This document shows positions 7,634 through 15,684 of a DNA stretch of 31,805 bases, one piece after another (position 1 is the stretch's first letter; every line of letters starts with the position of its first letter). The stretch spans positions 1 to 31,805 of the forward strand of contig CAJXAZ010000006.1 in assembly GCA_913050015.1 (NCBI GenBank), given 5' to 3'. This DNA comes from an uncultured Gammaproteobacteria bacterium. GTDB lineage: Bacteria; Pseudomonadota; Gammaproteobacteria; Magnimaribacterales; D2472. Position numbers and translations under genes: made by a program. The notes beneath the pieces are model-generated. The model saw only the letters and a list, made by a program, of their open reading frames with translations, was not told the DNA's origin and made no database searches.

Positions 7634-8338
7634 ATGGAACGAAGTAACGATAGAAAACCTAACGAATTAAGAGAAATTTCTTTTGAGCCAAATATTAATA
7701 TTCATGCAGAAGGTTCTGTATTGGTTTCTTTTGGTAATACTAAAGTTATCTGTACTGCGACAATCGAAAATAGTGTTCCTAGATGGTTGAGAGGCAGTGA
7801 TGAAGGTTGGGTTACTGCAGAATATGGCATGCTTCCAAGATCTACTAACGAGAGAATGGGAAGAGAGGCTGCTAGAGGGAAACAAAGCGGACGTACTCAA
7901 GAAATTCAAAGACTTATAGGAAGATCTTTAAGACAGGCAGTTAATCTAAAGTATATAAAAGGTAAGACTATTAATATAGATTGCGATGTCATACAAGCTG
8001 ATGGCGGAACTAGAACAGCATCAATTACAGGTGGTTGTGTTGCATTATTTATGGCACTGAAGAACCATCATGACGATCATAGGGCAATTAAGTCTCACAT
8101 TGCAGCTGTATCTCTAGGGATTCTCAACGGACAAGTTGCTTTAGATTTAGATTATAAAGAAGATAGCTCAGCTGAAACTGATCTCAATTTAGTAATGACT
8201 GAAGGTTTGGAGTTAATCGAAATTCAAGGAACTGGGGAAGAAGCTCCTTTTACCAGAGATGAGCTTAATGATATGCTTGAAGTTGGAAGTGCAGCCATTG
8301 CTGACCTTATTGAGAAACAAAAAGCCTGCCTATTATAA
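7634..8338 (+). CDS. rph: ribonuclease PH
   Basis: RNase PH is a phosphorolytic 3'-5' exoribonuclease that trims tRNA 3' ends and works as a hexameric ring. The 234-residue protein is full length and highly typical: ERSNDRKPNELR at the N-terminus, EYGMLPRSTNER, GREAARGKQSGRTQEIQRLIGRSLR cut into the usual basic RNA-binding helices, DCDVIQADGGTRTASITG as the phosphate-binding and catalytic region, and EIQGTGEEAPFTRDEL near the end. It starts 40 bp after yqeY and its stop is immediately followed by the pyrE GTG. The rph-pyrE pairing is the same as in E. coli. Confidence 0.97.
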   Translation: MERSNDRKPNELREISFEPNINIHAEGSVLVSFGNTKVICTATIENSVPRWLRGSDEGWVTAEYGMLPRSTNERMGREAARGKQSGRTQEIQRLIGRSLRQAVNLKYIKGKTINIDCDVIQADGGTRTASITGGCVALFMALKNHHDDHRAIKSHIAAVSLGILNGQVALDLDYKEDSSAETDLNLVMTEGLELIEIQGTGEEAPFTRDELNDMLEVGSAAIADLIEKQKACLL

Positions 8339-8974
8339 GTGAAAGAGTACCAAACAATATTTCTTAACCTTGCTCTAGATGCTAAGGCTCTAGAATTTGG
8401 TTCTTTTACTCTTAAATCTGGAAGAACAAGCCCCTACTTTTTTAACGCCGCTAAAATGCTTAACGGTGATCTATATAAATTAGCTAAATGCTATCAAGAA
8501 GCTATAGACGATTCTAATATCTCATTTGACTGTATATATGGACCTGCCTACAAAGGAATATTTTTAGGCTCTATTGTTGCTATGATTTTTAATCAAGAAG
8601 GTAAAAATTATCCCCTTTCTTTTAATAGAAAAGAAATTAAAGATCATGGAGAAGGTGGAAATATAATAGGAAGCGACCCAATTGGGGATGTCATGATAAT
8701 TGATGATGTCTTATCTGCAGGAACAGCTGCCAGAGAATCAATTGAACTTATAAAAAATACTGGAGCTAATCCAAAGTCATTCATAGTTGGTTTAGATAGA
8801 CAGGAGAAAGGTTCCGGCGAGCTTTCTGCTAGTAATGAACTTGCTAAAGATTTTGGAATAAATGTTATATCTATAGTAAATCTAGATACCTTAATATCAT
8901 TTTCTGAAAATAATCCTGATCACAAGAAATACCTTGCAGAGCTTAGGGATTATAGAGAAAACTGGGGAGCTTAA
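8339..8974 (+). CDS. pyrE: orotate phosphoribosyltransferase
   Basis: PyrE converts orotate and PRPP to OMP, the fifth step of de novo UMP synthesis. The 211-residue sequence contains FTLKSGRTSPYFFNA, the substrate loop GPAYKGI (68-74), the mobile catalytic loop FNRKEIKDHGEGG, and the PRPP-binding motif IIDDVLSAGTA (120-130). It begins with GTG directly after the rph stop (no gap), so translation is presumably coupled. In E. coli the rph-pyrE junction carries an attenuator; there is no room for one in this window, so that control is absent here. Confidence 0.96.
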   Translation: MKEYQTIFLNLALDAKALEFGSFTLKSGRTSPYFFNAAKMLNGDLYKLAKCYQEAIDDSNISFDCIYGPAYKGIFLGSIVAMIFNQEGKNYPLSFNRKEIKDHGEGGNIIGSDPIGDVMIIDDVLSAGTAARESIELIKNTGANPKSFIVGLDRQEKGSGELSASNELAKDFGINVISIVNLDTLISFSENNPDHKKYLAELRDYRENWGA

Positions 8975-8975
8975 A

Positions 8976-9590
8976 ATGTTTTCTGGAATAGTCGAGGGAA
9001 AGGGAAAGGTTCTTAAAATAAAAGACTATGGCGATTATTTAAACATTGAAATATCTCCTCCTAGCAAGTTTAATAAAGGCCTTAAAAAAGGCGCTAGTGT
9101 TTCTGTTAATGGAGTCTGTCTTACCTCAAAAGATAACGGCTCTAAAACATTAAAATTTGATGTTATTACTGAAACTCTTGAGAGAACTAGTCTAAAAAAT
9201 ATTCAAAAAGGTGATGTGACTAATTTAGAAAGGTCCATAAAGGCATCTTCAGAGATTGGTGGTCACTTGATGTCTGGTCATATTCATTACACTGGAAAAA
9301 TAACTCATATAGAAGAAAAAGAAAGTACTAAAGATATGAAGATATCTTTATCAAAGAAGTATGAAGAATATGTAATGGAAAAAGGTTATATAGGTATTAA
9401 CGGATGTAGCTTAACGGTTGGTAAGGTTAATAAAAAAGATTTCTATATTCATTTAATACCGGAAACTCTAAAAGTTACAAATTTAGAGGGTCTTGTTAAG
9501 GGAAGTGAGATCAATATAGAAATTGATCAAAGTACTATCGCAATAGTTGATACGGTAAAAAAGACTTTAGCTAGAAAGAAATCTAGATAA
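8976..9590 (+). CDS. ribE: riboflavin synthase, alpha chain
   Basis: Riboflavin synthase dismutates two 6,7-dimethyl-8-ribityllumazine molecules to riboflavin. From ATG 8976 the 204-residue protein starts MFSGIVEGKGKV, the diagnostic N-terminus, with a GGGGAG ribosome binding site just upstream in the end of pyrE; an in-frame ATG at 8934 lies inside pyrE and is not used. Two tandem lumazine-binding domains are visible. The first has SVNGVCLT and the linker GGHLMSGHIH; the second repeats the pattern as GINGCSLTVGKV. Its tail overlaps the convergent pyrB by 24 bp. No FMN riboswitch is present. Confidence 0.95.
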   Translation: MFSGIVEGKGKVLKIKDYGDYLNIEISPPSKFNKGLKKGASVSVNGVCLTSKDNGSKTLKFDVITETLERTSLKNIQKGDVTNLERSIKASSEIGGHLMSGHIHYTGKITHIEEKESTKDMKISLSKKYEEYVMEKGYIGINGCSLTVGKVNKKDFYIHLIPETLKVTNLEGLVKGSEINIEIDQSTIAIVDTVKKTLARKKSR

Positions 9591-10472
9591 AACAGCCATT
9601 CTAATAGCAACGCCGTTTGCAATCTGCTCTCTGATAACTGAATTCTCAGATTGGTATGCAGCCTCAGATATCTCAATATAGTTTACAGGTCCAGGATGCA
9701 TAATAATTGCATCTCCCTTTGCCATTTCTAGCCTCTCTGTAGTGATCTGGTATGAATGCTTATACTCTTCAAGATCCAAGTCTAAATCTTTGTCAAAGCG
9801 CTCATATTGTATCCTGAGCGTCATAATGACATCAGCCTCTTGAATTGCTAAATCAAGATCTGGTTCATATCTTCCAAGCGCAGGTTCTTGATAAGAGGAG
9901 CACATGGCCGGATGTCCTGAAAAGGTTAATGATCCGAATGAAAAATTAGAAATAGCTTCTATAAATGAAGATGTAACTCTTGAGTGATCTAAGTCACCAA
10001 CAATAAGAATATTTAGATCATCTATAGATCCTTTTTTTTCAATAATTGTCATTAAATCAATAAGAGCCTGGGTTGGATGAGAGATAGACCCCTCTCCTGC
10101 ATTGATGAAAGTCATTTCAGGCAAGTATTCTGCTAAATCTCTTATTACAGACTGAGGATGTCTTAAAACACAAAGATCAACTCCCATTAGACTCAAAGCA
10201 TCGACTGTCTCAAAGATTGACTCACCCTTCTCAATTGAAGAATTAGCAACATCAAAATCAATAACCGAACATCCTAAATTTCTAGCTGCTATTTCAAAGG
10301 ATGATTTTGTTCTAGTGCTTGGCTCGCAAAAAATATTGGCAACTGTTTTATCAGGAAATAAATCTTCTTTCCTAAAAGACCCATCGTCATTTTTAAAGTT
10401 TCTAGCAAACTCAATCAGATCTAAGGTTTCTTTTTTAGTTAGATCGCTAATTGATAATAAATTATTACTCAT
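9567..10472 (-). CDS. pyrB: aspartate carbamoyltransferase catalytic subunit
   Basis: PyrB condenses carbamoyl phosphate with aspartate at the committed step of pyrimidine synthesis. The 301-residue protein contains the carbamoyl-phosphate loop PSTRT (51-55), the ATCase stretch GEGSISHPTQALIDL with His132, and the C-terminal MHPGPVNYIEIS. No regulatory subunit gene pyrI and no dihydroorotase-like pyrC follow, so oligomeric state and allosteric control cannot be read here. It is the last gene of the yicC-gmk-rpoZ-spoT-ridA-pyrB unit; its start overlaps ridA by eight bases, and its end overlaps the convergent ribE. The ridA-pyrB pairing recalls the E. coli ridA-pyrI-pyrB neighbourhood. Confidence 0.95.
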   Translation of the reverse strand: MSNNLLSISDLTKKETLDLIEFARNFKNDDGSFRKEDLFPDKTVANIFCEPSTRTKSSFEIAARNLGCSVIDFDVANSSIEKGESIFETVDALSLMGVDLCVLRHPQSVIRDLAEYLPEMTFINAGEGSISHPTQALIDLMTIIEKKGSIDDLNILIVGDLDHSRVTSSFIEAISNFSFGSLTFSGHPAMCSSYQEPALGRYEPDLDLAIQEADVIMTLRIQYERFDKDLDLDLEEYKHSYQITTERLEMAKGDAIIMHPGPVNYIEISEAAYQSENSVIREQIANGVAIRMAVLSRFLSS

Positions 10473-10851
10473 GAGATATGACTATTGCATCCATTTCTAC
10501 GTTCACTCCAAGAGGTAAGGCTGACACTTCCACGGTAGCTCTTGCTGGATAAGGCTCAGGAAAATGCTCAAGCATAGCCTCGTTAACTTTGGCAAAATTT
10601 CCAAGATCTGTTAGATAGATAGTGAGTTTGACTATATCCTCAAGTCCGGAGCCTGCAGCTTCACAAATACTTTTAAGGTTCAATATCACTTGGTTTGCTT
10701 GCTCTTCTATTGAGCTGATCATTAAATCTCCGCTTTCTGGGTTAATTGGTATCTGACCAGATACAAACAAGAACCCTCCGGCTTTAACAGCTTGAGAGTA
10801 TGGCCCAATTGCTTTTGGAGCTTTTTCTGTAAAAATAATCTCTTTGGTCAT
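10465..10851 (-). CDS. ridA: RidA/YjgF family enamine-imine deaminase
   Basis: RidA proteins hydrolyse reactive enamine/imine intermediates such as 2-aminoacrylate released by PLP enzymes. From the ATG at 10851 the protein is 128 residues, the usual family length. It shows KAPKAIGPYSQAV, FLFVSGQIPINP, the trimer-interface region, YPARATVEVSALPLG with the conserved substrate Arg, and the terminal VEMDAIVISHE. This start is preceded by AAAGGAG with a 9-nt spacer. The frame continues upstream for 26 codons to an ATG at 10929 that overlaps the spoT stop; that extension is described separately. It overlaps pyrB by eight bases. Confidence 0.92.
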   Translation of the reverse strand: MTKEIIFTEKAPKAIGPYSQAVKAGGFLFVSGQIPINPESGDLMISSIEEQANQVILNLKSICEAAGSGLEDIVKLTIYLTDLGNFAKVNEAMLEHFPEPYPARATVEVSALPLGVNVEMDAIVISHE

Positions 10852-10929
10852 GCTGTTTATCTCCTTTGAAAACATTAAATTTGGCAACAAAAGAATTGTA
10901 CATAATAAAACAATAGATCGTTTAATCAT
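10852..10929 (-). other. in-frame N-terminal extension of ridA encoding a signal-peptide-like segment
   Basis: These 26 codons are in frame with ridA and begin with an ATG whose last bases form the spoT stop (ATGA), the coupling pattern used throughout the window. The encoded segment has a positive N-region (MIKR), a hydrophobic core (SIVLLCTILLLPNLMF) and a polar end (SKEINS), resembling a Sec signal peptide. The Cys at position 10 lacks a small residue before it, so a lipobox is unlikely. Whether this part is translated, and so whether an exported RidA form exists, cannot be decided from sequence. Confidence 0.45.
10861..10867 (-). promoter_or_regulatory. ribosome binding site deciding the internal ridA start
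   Basis: Read on the minus strand this is AAAGGAG, nine bases before the ATG at 10851. It is one of the best Shine-Dalgarno matches in the window and lies inside the coding frame of the longer ridA variant, favouring use of the internal start. Confidence 0.6.
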
Positions 10930-13115
10930 TTTTCATTTATCAGCCTTTCGCAGCTAGAAGTAGCCTTTTTTGATCTAACTTTTTGCATAACTACTTCCAA
11001 TTCTGCAGAATTTTTAACCTGTATATCCATTTCAATGCCTGTAAAATTCTGATCAATTGTTTTTGTAATTACCGCATCAACATTAAGGCCTGCTCTAGTA
11101 AAAATTGAAACAATATCAGATAAAACTCCAATTTTGTTTTCAGTAGTAATGCTTAACTTTGCTTTATAGATATATTCTTTTTTATTTGAGCCCCATATAG
11201 CAGGCATATATCTTTGATCTTTGTTTATAAATGGGGCTACTTGCTTACATTTTTGGTGATGAATAACGATACCCCTTTCAGTATCAGAGTGGGCGATGGC
11301 GGCATCTTGGTAGATAGGCATACAGCATTTTGCAAATACAATAGAAACACCCTCTATATGATTATCTATAATTGTTAAAGGGTTGAGGCCTTCGGTTTCT
11401 GTACTTTTTCTAATTTGAAGTCCTGAATAAAATCTTTCAGCAACAATATTTCCTGTTCTCTTTCCTGAGCCCAGTTCTGTTAATAATTTGGTTAGTGAAG
11501 TTACTCCAATGGAATCTAATATAGCTCTTAGAGAAGTGCCTGTAATATCTGAAAGACTTACGCCTGATCTTTTTAATTCAGACTCCAGCATGACTTTTCC
11601 TGCTTTTCTGGCTGCAGATGATTTTTGACTTTGTAGTCTATGTCTAATTCCATTTCTTGCTTTGCTGCTAACAACAAAATTTAACCATGCAGGATTAGCT
11701 TCAACTTTTGATTTAGCAATAATTATCTCTACAGTCTGCCCGCTCTCAAGTTCAATATTTAAAGGAGCCTCTCTTCTGTTTACCTTGCAACCAACTATGC
11801 TATCACCCAAATCTGTATGAACTTCGTATGCAAAATCTATTGGAGTAGCTCCTGTTTTCAGGCTATAAATATGTCCTTTTGGAGAAAATAAATATACCTC
11901 ATCTGAGTCTAAGTCCATTTTAATACCTTCCGCAAAATCAGAGGAGTTTACAGATTTCTTCTGGGAGTCTATTAATCCTGATAACCATCTACTAGCCCTT
12001 AGCTCGACCCCATGACTAGAATCCTTTGTCTTATAACCCCAGTGAGCCGCTATGCCTTCATTTGCAGTAGCCCACATACTTCTAGTTTGAATTTGAACCT
12101 CTATTGGAAAAGCATTTAGAGCCAGTAAGCTGGTATGAAGAGCTTGATAGCCATTTGATTTAGGTATTGCAATGTAGTCCTTAAACTTATTTTCAATAGG
12201 TGAAAAATAGTTATGAATTATGCCTAATGCTCTATAACAATCATCAGTAGAATCAACCAAAATTCTAAACCCATATACATCTAGTATCTCTGAGAAAGGT
12301 TTGTGTTTTGTTTTAATTTTGTTGTAGATGCTGTATAAATTTTTTTCTCTTCCCTTTACAGCTGCGTCTTCTATTTTATTTGTCTTAAGGTGTGCTTTAA
12401 GTTCCTTTCTTATCTTTTCAACTATCTTTTTCCTTCCTCCACTAGAGCTTTCTATAGCACTTTCAAGCATCTCTGCTCTAAGTGGATGCATGCATCTAAA
12501 CGATATGTCTTCGAGCTCAGCCCTGATATCCTGCATACCAACCCTTAGGGCAAGAGGGCCATATAGCTCAAGAGTTTCTTTTGATTTTATAATTTGCTTA
12601 GCTCTTGGAAGATTTTCTATTGTTCTCATATTATGTAAACGGTCACAAAGCTTAACTAAAATTACTCTTACATCATGAGCCATAGCTAAAGCCATTTTTT
12701 GCAAGTTATTCGCATCTCTCTCTAATCTATCAGTAATATTTAGATTACTTAACTTACTAACGCCATCTACTATATTGGCAACATCGTCCCCAAATAACTT
12801 AATTAGATTATTTTTTTGCACATCACAGTCTTCCAGGACATCGTGCATTAAAGCTGCGCAAATAGAATCAACGTCCATTTTTAGTTCGAGTAAAATATTA
12901 GATACAGCTACTGGATGAGAGATATAAGGAGTTCCATCTTTTCTAAGCTGCCCATCATGAGCATGAAAAGCAAAGTTATAAGCTAGTTGAATTTTCTTAA
13001 GTTCTTTGTCGTTAAGATAGGCTTTGGTAGCCTTATAGGTGGGATTGGGGAGTTTTAGAAGTTCACTGTCAGCGAAGTCCTTCAATAAATGAGCTTGGAG
13101 AACCTTTTTATTCAA
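10926..13115 (-). CDS. spoT: bifunctional (p)ppGpp synthetase/hydrolase SpoT
   Basis: SpoT sets the level of the alarmone (p)ppGpp. The 729-residue protein has all four parts. The hydrolase domain shows YISHPVAVS (His67) and the HD pair at 91-92 in ALMHDVLED, with KLCDRLHNMRT further on, so hydrolysis should be active. The synthetase domain lies near residues 265-335 (VYGFRILVDS, YIAIPKSNGYQALHTS). A TGS domain follows (VYLFSPKGHIYSLKTGATP), then a zinc-finger-like/CC region (FAKCCMPIYQD) and a C-terminal ACT domain. The start is TTG at 13115 with GGAGAG just upstream; the only nearby ATG is out of frame. The rpoZ-spoT order matches E. coli. Confidence 0.95.
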   Translation of the reverse strand: MNKKVLQAHLLKDFADSELLKLPNPTYKATKAYLNDKELKKIQLAYNFAFHAHDGQLRKDGTPYISHPVAVSNILLELKMDVDSICAALMHDVLEDCDVQKNNLIKLFGDDVANIVDGVSKLSNLNITDRLERDANNLQKMALAMAHDVRVILVKLCDRLHNMRTIENLPRAKQIIKSKETLELYGPLALRVGMQDIRAELEDISFRCMHPLRAEMLESAIESSSGGRKKIVEKIRKELKAHLKTNKIEDAAVKGREKNLYSIYNKIKTKHKPFSEILDVYGFRILVDSTDDCYRALGIIHNYFSPIENKFKDYIAIPKSNGYQALHTSLLALNAFPIEVQIQTRSMWATANEGIAAHWGYKTKDSSHGVELRASRWLSGLIDSQKKSVNSSDFAEGIKMDLDSDEVYLFSPKGHIYSLKTGATPIDFAYEVHTDLGDSIVGCKVNRREAPLNIELESGQTVEIIIAKSKVEANPAWLNFVVSSKARNGIRHRLQSQKSSAARKAGKVMLESELKRSGVSLSDITGTSLRAILDSIGVTSLTKLLTELGSGKRTGNIVAERFYSGLQIRKSTETEGLNPLTIIDNHIEGVSIVFAKCCMPIYQDAAIAHSDTERGIVIHHQKCKQVAPFINKDQRYMPAIWGSNKKEYIYKAKLSITTENKIGVLSDIVSIFTRAGLNVDAVITKTIDQNFTGIEMDIQVKNSAELEVVMQKVRSKKATSSCERLINEK

Positions 13116-13135
13116 AATAGCTCTCCGAAATTCAT

Positions 13136-13405
13136 CTAACCAATAGTATCTGTTTCTTGGTTGCCTGGAACTGCAAATTCATCTAACAAGACATCTTCTT
13201 CCAAAGTTCTCTCAAGAGTCTCTTTATCTAATAGTCCTGCTTCAATTTCTCTTAAAGCAACAAGGGTTGGTTTGTCATTATCCCATTCAACAAGAGGGTC
13301 TCTGCTTGTGGTAGCAAGCTGACGAGCTCTTTTTGAAGCCATAATAATTAGATCAAATCTACTTGGTATTTTCTCTAAACAATCTTCAACTGTAATTCTA
13401 GCCAT
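13136..13405 (-). CDS. rpoZ: DNA-directed RNA polymerase omega subunit
   Basis: Omega binds the beta' subunit, assists polymerase assembly, and in E. coli forms part of a ppGpp site. The 89-residue sequence starts MARITVEDCLEKIPSRFDL and contains RARQLATT and the DNDKPTLVALREIEAGL helix typical of proteobacterial RpoZ; the tail is acidic. A TAGGAG ribosome binding site lies eight bases upstream. It sits between gmk and spoT, a conserved linkage that puts polymerase omega, guanylate kinase and the ppGpp enzyme in one unit. Confidence 0.96.
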   Translation of the reverse strand: MARITVEDCLEKIPSRFDLIIMASKRARQLATTSRDPLVEWDNDKPTLVALREIEAGLLDKETLERTLEEDVLLDEFAVPGNQETDTIG

Positions 13406-13447
13406 ATAATTTCTCCTAGGGCGTGTATTCTAAGGGCTAACTACCCA

Positions 13448-14068
13448 TTAAGACAACAAATCTCTTAAGATTTTTTCATTATTATCATCAGGCTCAGCTA
13501 AATCCCCATCAATTATGATGGCAGAAAGGGCTTTACATGCTGAATCAAAATCATCATTCAAAATCTTATAGTCAAAATCTTTAGCGTGTTCTAGCTCTTT
13601 TATTGCATTATTGAGTCTCTTATCAATAACCTCATCTGAATCCAATCCTCTTTTAACTAATCTGGACTTGAGTTCAGCCATACTTGGAGGAACTATAAAG
13701 ATAGAAGTATTTTCTATGCCAGCTCTTTGAATTTGTTTAAATCCCTGAACATCAATATCTAAAATAATATTTATTCCATGATTAACTCTATATTCAATAT
13801 AAGATCTTGGTGTCCCGTATTGATGGTCGTGGACTTCAGCATTTTCAATAAATGCATGCTTATCTTTCTTGAGAGAATTAAATTCATCGTTAGACATAAA
13901 GAAATAATGCTTACCATTCTCCTCTCCATCTCGAGGCGATCTTGTTGTGGCAGAAATAGAGAGCTCTACATTATCAAATGATTGAGTGATATAGCCAATC
14001 AAAGAGGATTTTCCCGCTCCAGATGGAGCAGATATAACGTATAACTTACCTTTATCTTTATTATTCAA
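13448..14068 (-). CDS. gmk: guanylate kinase
   Basis: Gmk phosphorylates GMP to GDP in guanine nucleotide synthesis and salvage. The 206-residue protein carries the P-loop APSGAGKS (14-21), the GMP-binding segment SATTRSPRDGEENGKHY, and the IDVQGFKQI and FIVPPSMAELKSRL blocks of the family. The ATG at 14068 overlaps the end of yicC by eight bases, indicating translational coupling. The rpoZ gene follows after about 40 bp. Confidence 0.97.
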   Translation of the reverse strand: MNNKDKGKLYVISAPSGAGKSSLIGYITQSFDNVELSISATTRSPRDGEENGKHYFFMSNDEFNSLKKDKHAFIENAEVHDHQYGTPRSYIEYRVNHGINIILDIDVQGFKQIQRAGIENTSIFIVPPSMAELKSRLVKRGLDSDEVIDKRLNNAIKELEHAKDFDYKILNDDFDSACKALSAIIIDGDLAEPDDNNEKILRDLLS

Positions 14069-14912
14069 TATTCTGTGCCTGTTCTCGCATTTCTTCTACT
14101 GAAAGTTTCATATCTAATGCGATTTGTTTATATTTTGGTTGATCTAATTTTACAGATAAAGTGCTCGTTTCTCTAAACAACTCTTGCAGAATAAAATCAA
14201 TCTTTTTCCCGCTAGATCTTGAGCTGGAGAGTTCTTTTTTAAGTGAGACAGAGTGAAAATTAATTCTTTCAATTTCCTCTGCAACATCATGCTTTAAAAC
14301 TAATATAGCGACCTCTTGTTCTAACCTCGAACTATCTAGATTCTTAGTAAGATTTTGAATTTTGTCTCTTAAGTTATCGGATCGTTTTTTGGTTAAGCTT
14401 TTATTTAGCTTAGATAGTTTTAATGTACTCTTTTCGATATTGGTGATCTTTGATAAAAAGATTTTTTCAATTTTCGAACCCTCTGATGATCTGCTAGTGA
14501 GAAGTTGATCTAAAGATTCAATAAAAACTTTTTTTATTAGTTTTTGATCAATGGATATATTATGTTTAGATTGAACTATGCCAGGCATATCCTTAATGTC
14601 TGAAAAGTTAATATTGTCAGTGTTTATATTTGGAATATCTTTAATAGAATTTATTAGATTTTCTAATGAGGCTTGATTAATACTGTAAGAATTTGTAGAT
14701 GGGAAATCTAATCTAAATCTAACATCAACACTTCCTCTTTGTATTTTTTTTGATAGAGAATTTCGTACAAAAACATCCAACTGATTATTGAGGTCATTGG
14801 GTTTTGTTGATACTTCAAGAAATCTATGATTAACCGTTTTAATTTCGCAATAAATCTCTATTTCCTTCTCAGAATACCTAGAAGATCCAAAACCTGTCAT
14901 GCTATTTGTCAT
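14061..14912 (-). CDS. yicC: YicC family protein (putative endoribonuclease)
   Basis: YicC proteins have been reported as hexameric endoribonucleases in E. coli. The 283-residue protein starts MTNSMTGFGSSRY, matching the family N-terminus, and continues with EIKTVNHRFLEVS and the C-terminal block SSSRSSGKKIDFILQEL followed by REXXTLSXK-type residues (RETSTLSVK). The mid part is a Lys-rich helical stretch with coiled-coil character. It is the first gene of the gmk-rpoZ-spoT unit, and yicC next to gmk is common in bacteria. Function is taken from the family. Confidence 0.9.
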   Translation of the reverse strand: MTNSMTGFGSSRYSEKEIEIYCEIKTVNHRFLEVSTKPNDLNNQLDVFVRNSLSKKIQRGSVDVRFRLDFPSTNSYSINQASLENLINSIKDIPNINTDNINFSDIKDMPGIVQSKHNISIDQKLIKKVFIESLDQLLTSRSSEGSKIEKIFLSKITNIEKSTLKLSKLNKSLTKKRSDNLRDKIQNLTKNLDSSRLEQEVAILVLKHDVAEEIERINFHSVSLKKELSSSRSSGKKIDFILQELFRETSTLSVKLDQPKYKQIALDMKLSVEEMREQAQNIE

Positions 14913-14953
14913 ATGTTTATTGTATTTGTCTTGATGTTGAAGTGCTAGGTAAA

Positions 14954-15625
14954 TTAGTCAAATAGCAGTCCAAAGCTCTTTAATTTTGTGTTACCAATAC
15001 ATCTCTCTGAAGGTATTAGATTCATATCTTCAGAACAATTGAAAGTATTTAAATCTAATGACTGTTCGTCAATATCAATAAAAAATTTAATAGCCTTGGC
15101 TGCATTATTTCTGTGTAGTTTATTGAAAGGCAGTTTTATAGATTTCTCATCATACAAGCCTGAGAATCTTAAAATAGTTAATTTATTTCCAAAAAAGGAT
15201 TTCAACAGCTCTTCATATTCTTTAATAATAGTCCCTCGATAATCTGAAGGCACGGGGGTAATCTCTTCATTCAAAATTCCAATTTGATCAGCGCCGTAAA
15301 CTCTTGTTGAAGATATCGCTATAATTTTTTTATATTGCGTTAATGCTAACGATTTTTTGATATTAGAGACGGATTTTATAAAGCCATCTATATAGCCATT
15401 TTCATTTCTTTCGCTGGGCTTTGGAATAATGATAATTGAATCAAAAGATATATCCTTAAGATCAAATAATTTCTCTGAGAGCCAGTCCCATTGATATGAA
15501 AAAACATTCTCTTGCTCAGCAGCACTTCTACTAAGAGTATACAAAGAGATATTGCGGTTATCGAGATATGATTTTAGCCTGCTTCCAATATCTCCATAAC
15601 CAATGATAAGGATATTTTTATGCAT
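14954..15625 (-). CDS. NAD(P)-binding epimerase-like protein (YeeZ-like atypical extended SDR)
   Basis: A Rossmann fold is clear from KNILIIGYGDIGSRLKSYL at the N-terminus. A mid-protein block IAISSTRVYG then leads to an EY..LL helix, the layout of nucleoside-sugar epimerase-like atypical SDRs such as YeeZ. The usual catalytic YxxxK is not clearly retained, since the expected position reads YRGTIIKEYEELL. From the ATG at 15625 the protein is 223 residues. A second in-frame ATG at 15640 would add five residues, but it lies in a strong hairpin and lacks family support. It is downstream of hppA on the same strand. The substrate is unknown. Confidence 0.65.
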   Translation of the reverse strand: MHKNILIIGYGDIGSRLKSYLDNRNISLYTLSRSAAEQENVFSYQWDWLSEKLFDLKDISFDSIIIIPKPSERNENGYIDGFIKSVSNIKKSLALTQYKKIIAISSTRVYGADQIGILNEEITPVPSDYRGTIIKEYEELLKSFFGNKLTILRFSGLYDEKSIKLPFNKLHRNNAAKAIKFFIDIDEQSLDLNTFNCSEDMNLIPSERCIGNTKLKSFGLLFD

Positions 15626-15638
15626 TCTGTAATTTAAC

Positions 15639-15670
15639 ATATGATCCAGAGAAGAGCCTCTGGATCATAT
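15639..15670 (-). terminator. 13-bp perfect hairpin after hppA, possible transcript end or 3' stabiliser
   Basis: The arms ATATGATCCAGAG and CTCTGGATCATAT pair perfectly around a 6-nt loop. The hairpin begins 14 nt past the hppA stop on the minus strand. What follows is only moderately T-rich (GTTAAATT), so it is not a textbook intrinsic terminator. It may instead stabilise the 3' end of the hppA message or separate its expression from the downstream SDR-like gene. Confidence 0.5.
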
Positions 15671-15684
15671 AAGTTTTAAGATTC

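Noticed and set aside
8934..8975. Longer ribE starting at an ATG within pyrE
   Set aside because: The extra 14 residues precede the diagnostic MFSGIVEG N-terminus, and the GGGGAG site serves the ATG at 8976.
12328..12678. 116-codon plus-strand open frame with hydrophobic stretches inside spoT
   Set aside because: Antisense to the conserved part of spoT; apparent hydrophobicity arises from complementing charged helices.
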